Assembly (NCBI GenBank): GCA_002311335.1
Contig: DBZX01000035.1
Coordinates: 5,706 to 15,603, forward strand
DNA: 9,898 nucleotides
From: a bacterium UBP10_UBA1149
GTDB taxonomy: Bacteria; Desulfobacterota; Binatia; UBA1149
Direction: 5' to 3'
The notes below the pieces were generated by a model. That model did no database searches. It saw only the letters and a list, made by a program, of their open reading frames with translations, and was not told the origin of the DNA. Within the stretch, counting starts at the first letter, position 1, and each line of letters opens with the position of its first letter. A program made the position numbers and the translations under genes. Positions 1 through 7,125 of the stretch are shown here, one piece after another.

Positions 1-1
1 T

Positions 2-268
2 CTCGTGATCAGGGTGCCCGATGAGTGCATGGGCGACGTACTCGGGGATCTGAACTCGCGCAGAGCCAAGGTCGAGGGAATGGACCAGGAGGGCAGCACC
101 GAGGAGATCAGGGCCAAGGTGCCGCTGGCCGAAGTGCTGCGCTACCAACCCGACCTCACCAGTATGACCAGTGGGCGCGGCTCTTTTGAAATGAGCCCTT
201 CTCACTACGAGCAGCTGCCCGACCACCTGACCAAGTCGGTGGTGACAGCCAACGGATCGGGGTCCTGA
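2..268 (+). CDS. fusA: Elongation factor G, C-terminal end (partial, 5' end outside window)
   Basis: This is the last 88 codons of a translational GTPase of the EF-G family, which moves tRNAs and mRNA through the ribosome during elongation. The frame is open from the left edge to a TGA at 266-268, so the start, GTPase domain and domains II-IV lie upstream. What remains is domain V. The signature GDVLGDLNSRR is followed by a VEGM segment, an IRAKVPLAEVL strand and the conserved SMTSGRGSFEM-SHYEQLP block, as in EF-G C-termini. The 'RYQPDLTSMTSGRG' wording, rather than 'GYATDLRSMTQGR', looks closer to the secondary EF-G2/FusA2 class than to the str-operon FusA. That subclass call is inference from a short piece. 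The C-terminus ends in a short Gly/Ser tail. The gene is followed by an A+T-rich gap, so it is probably a separate transcription unit from icd. Confidence 0.88.
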   Translation, partial: LVIRVPDECMGDVLGDLNSRRAKVEGMDQEGSTEEIRAKVPLAEVLRYQPDLTSMTSGRGSFEMSPSHYEQLPDHLTKSVVTANGSGS

Positions 269-275
269 CAAGCAT

Positions 276-328
276 AAGGACAGCTTAAGAAACTCGGTAG
301 TAAAATTAAGTAAGGCTTCTGTCTTTTT
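276..328 (+). terminator. Possible rho-independent terminator after the EF-G gene (weak)
   Basis: An 8-bp stem can form between 276-283 and 319-326 (one G-T pair, the rest Watson-Crick) around a 35-nt A+T-rich loop, and the right arm runs into a T tract ending at 328. The loop is long and the stem is not GC-rich, so this is a weak candidate. Its T tract also overlaps the candidate -35 box of icd. Confidence 0.2.
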
Positions 329-355
329 GACTCGCGAGCAGGGCTTGGATAGGCT
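327..355 (+). promoter_or_regulatory. Candidate sigma70-type promoter for the icd-mdh-sdh-suc operon
   Basis: TTGACT at 327-332 matches five of six bases of the -35 consensus. With a 17-nt spacer comes TAGGCT at 350-355, which keeps the first two bases and the final T of the -10 consensus. The pair lies in the A+T-rich gap 269-345, the only sizeable non-coding stretch in the window and directly upstream of the first TCA gene. Transcription would start near 362. The -10 match is only partial and no operator was recognised. Confidence 0.35.
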
Positions 356-364
356 TGGGCGGCT

Positions 365-1651
365 GTGCGGGGCTTCGCGCGGCGCAAAACATTGCCGGAC
401 TACAAGCACATACGCGTTCCTGACCAAGGCGAGGCGCTGTCGGTGGCGGCCGACGGCTCGCTGCAGGTGCCCGACAAGCCGATCATTCCCTTTATCGAGG
501 GCGACGGCACCGGACCTGATATCTGGAAGGCCGCGGTGGGGGTATTCGACGCGGCCGTAGAGCAGACTTACGGCGGCGAACGACGCCTTCAGTGGATGGA
601 AGTCTTTGCCGGCGAGAAGGCCAACGGTGTTTACGGACCTGACACCTGGCTGCCCGAGGAAACCAACCAGGCCATTCGCGATTTCCGCGTGGCTATAAAG
701 GGGCCTCTCACGACCCCGGTCGGCGGCGGGATACGCTCGATCAACGTGGCGCTCAGGCAGATACACGACCTGTACTCCTGCGTGCGCCCGGTCAGGTGGT
801 TCCAGGGGGTGCCGGCACCGGTAAAGGAACCCGGCCTGCTCGACATAGTGCTGTTCAGGGAAAACACCGAGGACGTGTACTCCGGGCTGGAGTTCAGCGA
901 GGGATCCGACGACGCCAGAAAAATAATTGGCCTGGTCGAAGAGCTCACGGGCCGTAAATTGAGGCCCGACTCGGGTGTCGGCATCAAGCCGGTTTCGCGT
1001 ACGGCCACGCGGCGCCTGGTACGCGCGGCGCTGCGCTACGCCCTCGAGAAGAACAGGAAGTCCGTGACCCTGGTGCACAAGGGTAACATCCAGAAATTCA
1101 CCGAGGGAGCGTTTCGCGACTGGGGCTACGAGCTGGCCGTCGAAGAGTTTCGCGACCAGGTGATCACCGAGCAGGAGATGTGGGACAAGCACGACGGCAA
1201 ATGCCCCCAGGGCAAGCTGCTGGTCCAGGACCGCATAGCCGACGCGATGTTCCAACAGCTCTTGCTCAGGCCCGACGAGTACGACGTCATAGCGACGACC
1301 AATTTGAACGGAGATTATCTGTCTGACGCGGCAGCCGCGCAGGTGGGCGGGCTGGGCCTCGCCCCTGGCGCGAACATAGGCGACGGCATTGCCGTGTTCG
1401 AAGCGACCCACGGCACCGCCCCCAAGTACGCCGGCCAGGACAAGGTAAACCCCGGCTCGGTGATCCTCTCGGGCGTGCTGATGCTCGAGTACCTCGGCTG
1501 GGACGAGGCGGCGCGCAACATCACGGTGGCGATAGAAAAAACCATAGGCGACGGCGACGTAACCTACGACCTGCACCGGCAGATGAAGGGAGCAACCCTG
1601 AAGAGTTGTTCCGGTTTTGCCGGCGCCATCATCGATAACCTCGCCACTTGA
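365..1651 (+). CDS. icd: NADP-dependent isocitrate dehydrogenase
   Basis: This enzyme oxidatively decarboxylates isocitrate to 2-oxoglutarate, making NADPH, in the cytoplasmic TCA cycle. The 428-residue product aligns end to end with E. coli Icd (416 aa). Substrate residues are present: S125 and N127 in GGIRSINVALRQ, R131, R141, R165 and Y172, plus K239 in VHKGNIQKFTEG. Metal-binding aspartates are D293 (IADAMFQQ) and D317 (NLNGDY). NADP specificity is supported by HGTAPKY (K354, Y355) and by Y401 and R405 in TYDLHRQM. S125 corresponds to the serine phosphorylated by AceK in E. coli, but no aceK is in this window. The start is uncertain. GTG 365 is the furthest possible start, because a TAG at 350-352 blocks the frame. 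TTG 392 would give a 419-aa protein beginning MPDYKHIRVP, which fits family N-termini better. Neither has a convincing Shine-Dalgarno sequence. This is the first gene of the TCA operon, 40 nt before mdh. Confidence 0.96.
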   Translation: MRGFARRKTLPDYKHIRVPDQGEALSVAADGSLQVPDKPIIPFIEGDGTGPDIWKAAVGVFDAAVEQTYGGERRLQWMEVFAGEKANGVYGPDTWLPEETNQAIRDFRVAIKGPLTTPVGGGIRSINVALRQIHDLYSCVRPVRWFQGVPAPVKEPGLLDIVLFRENTEDVYSGLEFSEGSDDARKIIGLVEELTGRKLRPDSGVGIKPVSRTATRRLVRAALRYALEKNRKSVTLVHKGNIQKFTEGAFRDWGYELAVEEFRDQVITEQEMWDKHDGKCPQGKLLVQDRIADAMFQQLLLRPDEYDVIATTNLNGDYLSDAAAAQVGGLGLAPGANIGDGIAVFEATHGTAPKYAGQDKVNPGSVILSGVLMLEYLGWDEAARNITVAIEKTIGDGDVTYDLHRQMKGATLKSCSGFAGAIIDNLAT

Positions 1652-1679
1652 GACAGTCGACTTCGGCGGGTCGGAAACA

Positions 1680-1685
1680 GAGGAG
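1680..1685 (+). promoter_or_regulatory. Ribosome binding site that fixes the mdh start
   Basis: GAGGAG lies 6 nt before GTG 1692. It supports that codon over the in-frame ATG at 1617, which lies inside icd and would add 25 residues not seen in malate dehydrogenases. Confidence 0.8.
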
Positions 1686-1691
1686 AGCAAC

Positions 1692-2633
1692 GTGGCACGT
1701 AAAAAAATTGCCCTTGTAGGGGCTGGTAACATCGGGGCGACCGCAGCCCACCTGGCACTCATCAGGGGGCTGGGCGACGTGGTCCTGTTCGACGTGGTCG
1801 AAGGCATGCCGCAGGGCAAGGCGCTCGACCTCATGGAGGCCGGCCCCATAGAGCCTTTTAACGCGGCGGTGAGCGGCACCAACGACTACGCCGACATAGC
1901 CGGTGCCGATGTCTGCATCGTGACCGCCGGCCTGGCCCGGAAGCCGGGCATGAGCCGCGACGACCTGCTGGCCACCAACGCGGGCATTATGACGCAGGTG
2001 AGCGAGGGCATACGCGAGAACGCGCCCGACGCGCTGGTCATCATCGTTTCCAACCCGCTCGACGCCATGGTTACCCTGGCTCACCGGGTCACTGGTTTTT
2101 CCAAGGCCAAGGTCGTCGGCATGGCGGGGGTTCTGGACTCGGCGCGCTACAGGAGTTTTATCGCCGAGGAACTCGAGGTGTCGGTAGAAAGCGTGGCGGC
2201 CGTGGTCCTGGGTGGCCACGGCGACGACATGGTCCCGATCAGGTCGAGCTGCACGGCGGGCGGTGCACCGGTGACCGATTTCATTGCCGAGGCGAGGCTT
2301 TCCGAGATCGAGCAGCGGGTAAGGGGCGCGGGCGGTGAAGTGGTCGCGTTGCTCAAGACGGGGTCGGCTTACTACTCGCCGGCCACCGCGGCCATACGCA
2401 TGGCCGAGGCCTATCTATCCGACAAGAAAGAGATACTTCCCTGCGCTGCCTACCTGGAGGGCGAGTACGGTTACTCGGGCTTCTACCTCGGGGTGCCGGC
2501 GCAGATCGGCGCCGGTGGTGTCGAAAAGATTCTCGAGTACAAGTTGACCGCCGACGAGGCTTCGCAGCTGGAGGTGTCGGCCGGGCACGTCCGCGAGCTG
2601 GTCGAAGCCCTCGACAAGGTCCTGGATTCCTGA
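1692..2633 (+). CDS. mdh: NAD-dependent malate dehydrogenase (LDH-like type)
   Basis: This enzyme reversibly oxidises L-malate to oxaloacetate with NAD+, closing the TCA cycle in the cytoplasm. The 313-residue product starts at GTG 1692 and has the usual family length. The N-terminal Rossmann fold shows GAGNIG at residues 10-15 and D34 at the end of strand 2, the acidic residue that selects NAD over NADP. The active-site loop ARKPGMSRDDLL carries R83 and R89. An arginine in this loop, rather than the LDH glutamine, marks malate as substrate. N121 (VSNPLD), D149 and R152 (VLDSAR) and the catalytic H176 (GGHGDDMVP) complete the active site. The sequence belongs to the LDH-like MDH group found in alphaproteobacteria, many deltaproteobacteria, Bacillus and Chloroflexus, not the E. 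coli/mitochondrial type. It sits 40 nt after icd and 18 nt before sdhC, consistent with one operon. Confidence 0.97.
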   Translation: MARKKIALVGAGNIGATAAHLALIRGLGDVVLFDVVEGMPQGKALDLMEAGPIEPFNAAVSGTNDYADIAGADVCIVTAGLARKPGMSRDDLLATNAGIMTQVSEGIRENAPDALVIIVSNPLDAMVTLAHRVTGFSKAKVVGMAGVLDSARYRSFIAEELEVSVESVAAVVLGGHGDDMVPIRSSCTAGGAPVTDFIAEARLSEIEQRVRGAGGEVVALLKTGSAYYSPATAAIRMAEAYLSDKKEILPCAAYLEGEYGYSGFYLGVPAQIGAGGVEKILEYKLTADEASQLEVSAGHVRELVEALDKVLDS

Positions 2634-2651
2634 GGAAGTGGAGATCGGGCA

Positions 2652-3281
2652 ATGGCCATGACAGCTGACCGAAAGCATTTCCTCCTGCGGCGCCTGCACT
2701 CCTTGTCGGGGCTCGCGCCTATAGGTGGATTCCTGCTGTTTCATTTCTACGAGAACGGCAAGGTTCTGCAGGGCCCCGAGGTATGGACTGAAAGCGCGGA
2801 GGCGATCGCAGCGATTCCGCTACCCCTGTTGTTGTCTGTAGAGGTCTTCGTGCTCTACATTCCGATTCTGTTCCATGGTCTTTACGGCCTGTACATCGTC
2901 AGGACGGCTAAGCCGAATTTTTCGTCTTACCCCTACATGCATAACTACTTCTATACCCTGCAGCGCTTGAGCGGGGTGCTCGCTTTTCTGTTCATCGGCT
3001 TTCACGTTGGCTCTACCCGCCTGCGCTATTACTTCACCGGCGCACACGCTGATTTTGAGTACATGCAACAGACCATGGCCAACCCGTTGTTACTCGGGGT
3101 CTACATGCTCGGCGTGGTGGCATCGGTGTTTCATTTTGCCAACGGTGTGTGGGGCTTTTCGGTCACCTGGGGAGTCACCGTTGGCCCGCGGGCGCAGCGC
3201 GTACTGCACGCTGCGTGCATGGCTGTTTTTGCCGGGATGTCGCTGCTGGGCGTAAACATCCTCCTGGCCTTCAAGGGATGA
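2652..3281 (+). CDS. sdhC: Succinate dehydrogenase cytochrome b558 membrane anchor
   Basis: This is the membrane anchor of respiratory complex II; it holds the haems and the quinone site that receive electrons from SdhAB. The 209-residue product has about five hydrophobic helices: roughly residues 17-33, 58-83, 103-122, 145-168 and 183-206. Four histidines, H31, H75, H118 and H161, are spaced 44, 43 and 43 residues apart. This is almost exactly the spacing of the four axial haem ligands of B. subtilis SdhC (H28, H70, H113, H155), so two b haems are expected. No sdhD follows, as expected for this single-polypeptide type. Such enzymes typically use menaquinone in B. subtilis-like and deltaproteobacterial systems, so menaquinone is the likelier acceptor here (inference). 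ATG 2652 has GGAG at 2640-2643, 8 nt upstream; ATG 2658 is a less likely alternative. The gene ends 12 nt before sdhA, whose ribosome site overlaps its stop codon. Confidence 0.94.
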   Translation: MAMTADRKHFLLRRLHSLSGLAPIGGFLLFHFYENGKVLQGPEVWTESAEAIAAIPLPLLLSVEVFVLYIPILFHGLYGLYIVRTAKPNFSSYPYMHNYFYTLQRLSGVLAFLFIGFHVGSTRLRYYFTGAHADFEYMQQTMANPLLLGVYMLGVVASVFHFANGVWGFSVTWGVTVGPRAQRVLHAACMAVFAGMSLLGVNILLAFKG

Positions 3282-3293
3282 GGAGAGACGACG

Positions 3294-5030
3294 GTGGCTG
3301 AACAGAGACTTATCGTAGTCGGCGGCGGGCTTGCGGGTTTGATGGCTACCATCAAGATCGCAGAAGCCGGCGTCGGCGTGGACCTTTTCTCGGTAGTGCC
3401 GGTCAAGCGCAGCCACTCGGTCTGTGCCCAGGGCGGCATCAACGCGGCGGTCAACCTCAAGGGTGAAGGCGACTCGCCGGCTATCCACTTTGACGACACC
3501 GTTTACGGCGGCGATTTCCTCGCCAACCAGACCCCGGTGCGCAGCATGTGCGACAAGGCGCCCGAGATCATTTACCTGCTCGACCGCATGGGCGTGCCCT
3601 TCAGTCGCACGCCCGAGGGCAACCTCGATTTCAGACGCTTCGGTGGCACCAAGCATCACCGCACCGCGTTTGCCGGAGCGACCACCGGTCAGCAACTGCT
3701 TTACGCGCTCGACGAACAGGTTCGCCGCTACGAGGCCGAAGGCCTGGTGCGCAAGTTTGAGAACTGGGAGTTCCTTTCGGCCGTGGTCAACGAGGCTGGC
3801 ACCTGCACGGGCATAACAGCCCTCGACCTGCTCAGTATGCAGATCGAAGTCTTCGAAGCGCCGTCCGTGCTGCTGGCCACAGGTGGCCCGGGCATCGTCT
3901 ACGGTCGTTCGACAAACTCCATGGTAAACACCGGTACGGCGGCGGCCGCCGCTTATCAACAGGGGGCGACCTACGCCAACGGCGAGTTCATACAGGTGCA
4001 CCCGACCGCGATACCCGGACAGGACAAGCTGCGGCTTATCTCCGAGTCGGTGCGCGGGGAGGGCGGCCGGTTGTGGACCATGCGTGACGGCAAGCCCTGG
4101 TACTTCCTCGAAGAATGGTACCCGGCTTACGGCAACCTCGTACCGCGCGACATAGCCAGCCGCGCGATCCACAAGGTGGTTTTCGAGCACGGTATAAAGA
4201 TAGACGACCAGAACTGCGTGTACCTCGATGTCACTCACCTAGACCCCGACATGCTCACCCGTAAGCTGGGTGGCGTGCTCGAGATCTACGAAAAGTTCAT
4301 GGGTGTCGATCCGCGTTTTACACCCATGAAGGTGTTCCCCGCCGTGCACTATTCGATGGGTGGCCTGTGGGTCGACGCCGAGCAGAAGACCGATATTCCT
4401 GGTCTTTTTGCTGCCGGCGAGTGCGAGTATCAGTACCACGGTGCGAACAGGCTGGGCGCCAACTCGCTGCTCTCGTGCATCTACGGTGGCATGATAGTCG
4501 GGCCCAACATGCTCGCCCGCTCGGCCGAGACTGCGGGGGAGGGGGGCAGCGCGGCTGCCGACGAGAAAGCGCGTATGGAAAACCGTTTTGCTGGCCTGAG
4601 GTCCATGGACGGCACTGAGAACGCCTACGCGCTGTGGAACGAGCTGGGCGACTGGATGACCCGGAACGTGACAGTGGAGCGCCACAACGATCGCCTCAAG
4701 GAAACCGACGACAAGCTGCAGGAACTCATGGAGCGATGGCAGAACATCGGCATGAACGATCACGGCCAGCGCGCTAACCAGGAGCTGAGCTTTACCAACC
4801 AGCTGTGGAACATGCTCGAGCTTGCCCGGGTCATCACGCTGGGCGCGCTCGCTCGCGATGAGAGTCGGGGTGCGCATTTCAAACCAGATTTTCCGGAGCG
4901 CGACGACGAGAACTTTCTCAAGACCACCAAGGCGACGTGGGCCGCCGACGGACCGCAATTGGATTACGAAGACGTGGACACCGAGCACATCGTGCCCAGA
5001 GCCCGCGTCTATAACGTGGATATACGCTGA
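3294..5030 (+). CDS. sdhA: Succinate dehydrogenase flavoprotein subunit
   Basis: This is the catalytic subunit of complex II. It oxidises succinate to fumarate at a covalently bound FAD on the cytoplasmic face and passes electrons to SdhB. The 578-residue product shows the dinucleotide fold GGGLAG at residues 10-15 and the flavinylation motif RSHSVCAQGGIN, with H41 as the expected FAD-linked histidine. It also has HPTAIPG (H236), the proton-transfer arginine R285 in VPRDIASRA, H352 in HYSMGGLWVD, R386 in GANRLGANSLL, and a C-terminal RDESRGAH segment. All key residues are present. Length and wording match the B. subtilis SdhA type closely. The start is GTG 3294, with AGGAG at 3281-3285 overlapping the sdhC stop. 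sdhB begins 10 nt after its stop. The C-terminal YEDVDTEHIVPR region is also typical of this type. A fumarate-reductase role cannot be excluded from sequence, but the oxidative TCA neighbours favour succinate oxidation. Confidence 0.97.
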   Translation: MAEQRLIVVGGGLAGLMATIKIAEAGVGVDLFSVVPVKRSHSVCAQGGINAAVNLKGEGDSPAIHFDDTVYGGDFLANQTPVRSMCDKAPEIIYLLDRMGVPFSRTPEGNLDFRRFGGTKHHRTAFAGATTGQQLLYALDEQVRRYEAEGLVRKFENWEFLSAVVNEAGTCTGITALDLLSMQIEVFEAPSVLLATGGPGIVYGRSTNSMVNTGTAAAAAYQQGATYANGEFIQVHPTAIPGQDKLRLISESVRGEGGRLWTMRDGKPWYFLEEWYPAYGNLVPRDIASRAIHKVVFEHGIKIDDQNCVYLDVTHLDPDMLTRKLGGVLEIYEKFMGVDPRFTPMKVFPAVHYSMGGLWVDAEQKTDIPGLFAAGECEYQYHGANRLGANSLLSCIYGGMIVGPNMLARSAETAGEGGSAAADEKARMENRFAGLRSMDGTENAYALWNELGDWMTRNVTVERHNDRLKETDDKLQELMERWQNIGMNDHGQRANQELSFTNQLWNMLELARVITLGALARDESRGAHFKPDFPERDDENFLKTTKATWAADGPQLDYEDVDTEHIVPRARVYNVDIR

Positions 5031-5034
5031 GGGG
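5029..5034 (+). promoter_or_regulatory. Ribosome binding site that fixes the sdhB start
   Basis: GAGGGG overlaps the sdhA stop codon and ends 6 nt before ATG 5041. The in-frame ATG at 5035 directly abuts it, so 5041 is the better start. Confidence 0.65.
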
Positions 5035-5040
5035 ATGGGC

Positions 5041-5823
5041 ATGGCTGACGAACAGAACCACGAACAGAACAAGGCCGAACCTAAGAACATCGAGATCCGG
5101 GTGCGTCGACAGGACGGCCCCGGCAGCGAGGCTTCCTGGGAGGAGTTTTCGCTTCCGTGGAAGGCCCAGCACAACGTCATATCGTTGTTGATGGCCATAC
5201 AGGCCGCACCCGTCAACGCGGCCGGACAGCCCACGCGGCCGGTGGTCTGGGACTGCAACTGCCTCGAAGAGGTCTGCGGTGCCTGCACCATGATCGTCAA
5301 CGGACGCGTGCGGCAGGCCTGCACGGCGCTGGCAGATGAGCTCGAGCAACCGATACAGCTCGAGCCCATGTCCAAGTTTCCGGTGCTGCGTGACCTCTCG
5401 GTGGACCGCTCGAGGATGTTCGAAAAACTCAAGGAGGTTCACGCCTGGGTACAGCTCGACGGTAGCCACGACCTCGGCCCGGGCCCGCGCCAGTCTGCTG
5501 CCAATCAGGAGCAGACCTACGCCTTCTCGCGCTGCATGACCTGTGGCTGCTGCCTGGAGGCCTGCCCCCAGTACAACGACGACTCGGATTTCATGGGAGC
5601 CAGCGCGCTCGGACAGGTATTCCTGTTTAACTTGAACCCCATCGGTGCCGTCCAGTCGGAGGAAAGACTGGAGACCATCATGGGCCTCGGCGGTTTATCT
5701 GATTGCGGAAACGCGCAGAACTGCGTCGCGGCCTGTCCCAAGGATATACCGCTGACAAAAGCGATAGCCTCGCTGGGACGTGACGTGACCGTGAAGTCAC
5801 TGCGCGATCTGCTGGGGCGCTAG
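5041..5823 (+). CDS. sdhB: Succinate dehydrogenase iron-sulfur subunit
   Basis: This subunit carries electrons from the SdhA flavin to the haems and quinone in SdhC through three iron-sulfur clusters. The 260-residue product has an N-terminal ferredoxin domain. Its [2Fe-2S] ligands are C74, C79, C82 and C94 (NCLEEVCGAC then RQAC). The C-terminal helical domain holds CMTCGCCLEACP and CGNAQNCVAACP. By analogy with E. coli SdhB, C165, C168, C171 and C232 bind the [4Fe-4S] cluster, and C175, C222 and C228 bind the [3Fe-4S] cluster. The match is to the B. subtilis-type subunit, with the same WD-x-NCLEEVCGAC wording. C72 in WDCNC is an extra cysteine beside the first cluster. The first 15 residues are hydrophilic and poorly conserved. 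The gene completes sdhCAB and is followed 35 nt later by sucC. Confidence 0.97.
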   Translation: MADEQNHEQNKAEPKNIEIRVRRQDGPGSEASWEEFSLPWKAQHNVISLLMAIQAAPVNAAGQPTRPVVWDCNCLEEVCGACTMIVNGRVRQACTALADELEQPIQLEPMSKFPVLRDLSVDRSRMFEKLKEVHAWVQLDGSHDLGPGPRQSAANQEQTYAFSRCMTCGCCLEACPQYNDDSDFMGASALGQVFLFNLNPIGAVQSEERLETIMGLGGLSDCGNAQNCVAACPKDIPLTKAIASLGRDVTVKSLRDLLGR

Positions 5824-5858
5824 ACCGGCAAGAAAGCAGCGGAGAGGAAGCAGAAAGG

Positions 5859-7112
5859 ATGAACGTACACGAATACCAGGGCAAGGAATTGCTCGCACGC
5901 TACGGCGTGGCCGTGCCCACGGGCAAGGTCGCCGGTAGCGTACAAGAGGCACGCGAAGTGGCGGCCGCACTGGGCAGCGAAGTGCTGGTCGTAAAGGCGC
6001 AGATCCACGCCGGTGGACGCGGTGCTGGAGCGGTCGTGGACACCGTCGAAGAAGCCGGCCGGTTGTTTGCCGATCACCTGGAGAAGGAAGGGCTCCCGGC
6101 CCACGATCTCTCCGGCGGAGTGCTCCTGGTCCGCTCTGCGGATGAAGCCGCCGACGCGGCCGAGGGTATGCTCGGCAAGCTGCTCGTCACGAGGCAGACG
6201 GGGGCCGCGGGTCGCCGGGTGAGCCGGGTCCTGGTCGAGGAAGGCTGCGATATCGCGCGCGAACTCTACATGAGCCTGTTGCTCGATCGCGCGACCGGAA
6301 GACCGGTGATGATGGCCAGCACCGAGGGTGGTATGGAGATCGAGAAGGTCGCCGAGGAAACCCCCGAGCGAATACTGAGGCAGGAGATCGATCCCGCCGT
6401 TGGCCTGCTCGACGGGCAAGCTCGCAAGGTTGCTTTCTGGCTGGGCATACCGGCCGAGGGCATCGCCGAGGCGGTGGTGTTCATGAAGTCGCTCTACGCC
6501 GCCTGGCTCGAAATGGACGCGACCATGGTCGAAATAAACCCGCTGGTACAGACCGGTGCGGGTACGCTGCTGGCGCTCGACGCCAAGATGTCTTTCGACG
6601 ACAATGCGCTCTTTCGCCAGCCCGATATCGCGGGCCTTCGCGATGATGCCGAGGAAGACCCGAAGGAAATCTGGGCCGGTAAGTACGACCTGAGCTACAT
6701 CGCGCTGGATGGAAACATCGGCTGTATGGTCAACGGCGCGGGCCTGGCCATGGCGACCATGGATATAATCCAGGCGGCCGGTGGTCGTCCGGCTAACTTC
6801 TGCGACGTCGGTGGCGGGGCCACCGCGGAGAGGGTAGCCGAGGCGTTCAAGATCATACTGTCAGACGAGAACGTGGAGGCGGTGTTTATAAATATCTTCG
6901 GCGGCATCATGAAGTGCGATGTGCTGGCCCAGGGCGTGGTTGACGCCGCCCGCGATGTAGAGATCACCGTTCCCCTGGTCGTGCGCCTCGAGGGCACCAA
7001 CGTTGACCAGGGCAAGGCCATCATCGCGGAATCCGGACTCAATATAATCGGGGCCGAGGACATGGCCGATGGTGCCGCGAAAGCGGTACAGGCAGCCCAG
7101 CAGCGAGCGTGA
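5859..7112 (+). CDS. sucC: Succinyl-CoA synthetase (ADP-forming) beta subunit, with insertion
   Basis: With SucD this enzyme converts succinyl-CoA, phosphate and a nucleoside diphosphate to succinate, CoA and the triphosphate; the beta subunit binds nucleotide and succinate. The 417-residue product begins MNVHEYQGKELL, typical of SucC. It has an ATP-grasp fold with VVKAQIHAGGRG at about 44-55, the metal-binding N227 (EINPLV) and D241, the block ALDGNIGCMVNGAGLAM at 282-298, DVGGGA and the phosphate-site IFGGI at 346-350. E. coli SucC has 388 residues. Most of the surplus is about 30 extra residues at 56-85, immediately after GGRG and before GGVLLVRSADEA. P20 matches the ATP-type E. coli enzyme rather than the glutamine of GTP-type enzymes, so ADP/ATP use is likely (weak inference). 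ATG 5859 is preceded by purine-rich GAGAGGAAGCAGAAAGG. It lies 35 nt after sdhB and 13 nt before sucD. Confidence 0.96.
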   Translation: MNVHEYQGKELLARYGVAVPTGKVAGSVQEAREVAAALGSEVLVVKAQIHAGGRGAGAVVDTVEEAGRLFADHLEKEGLPAHDLSGGVLLVRSADEAADAAEGMLGKLLVTRQTGAAGRRVSRVLVEEGCDIARELYMSLLLDRATGRPVMMASTEGGMEIEKVAEETPERILRQEIDPAVGLLDGQARKVAFWLGIPAEGIAEAVVFMKSLYAAWLEMDATMVEINPLVQTGAGTLLALDAKMSFDDNALFRQPDIAGLRDDAEEDPKEIWAGKYDLSYIALDGNIGCMVNGAGLAMATMDIIQAAGGRPANFCDVGGGATAERVAEAFKIILSDENVEAVFINIFGGIMKCDVLAQGVVDAARDVEITVPLVVRLEGTNVDQGKAIIAESGLNIIGAEDMADGAAKAVQAAQQRA

Positions 7113-7125
7113 CGGAGAATCGAGG

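Noticed and set aside
1617..1691. N-terminal extension of mdh from the ATG at 1617
   Set aside because: It would overlap the end of icd and add 25 residues not found in the family; GTG 1692 has a well-placed GAGGAG.
1629..2219. 196-codon minus-strand frame opposite mdh
   Set aside because: It is antisense to the conserved Rossmann fold and active site of Mdh, with no plausible ribosome site or domain.
3090..4238. 382-codon open frame on the minus strand across the end of sdhC and the first half of sdhA
   Set aside because: It is antisense to strongly conserved SdhC and SdhA coding sequence, has no recognisable domain, and is explained by the scarcity of stop codons opposite GC-rich genes.
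4822..5040. N-terminal extension of sdhB from the ATG at 4822
   Set aside because: It reads through the conserved C-terminus of SdhA in another frame; ATG 5041 has a ribosome site and gives the normal SdhB length.
4239..5432. 397-codon open frame on the minus strand across sdhA and sdhB
   Set aside because: It lies opposite the conserved active-site regions of SdhA and the cluster motifs of SdhB and shows no recognisable protein family; it is a codon-bias shadow.
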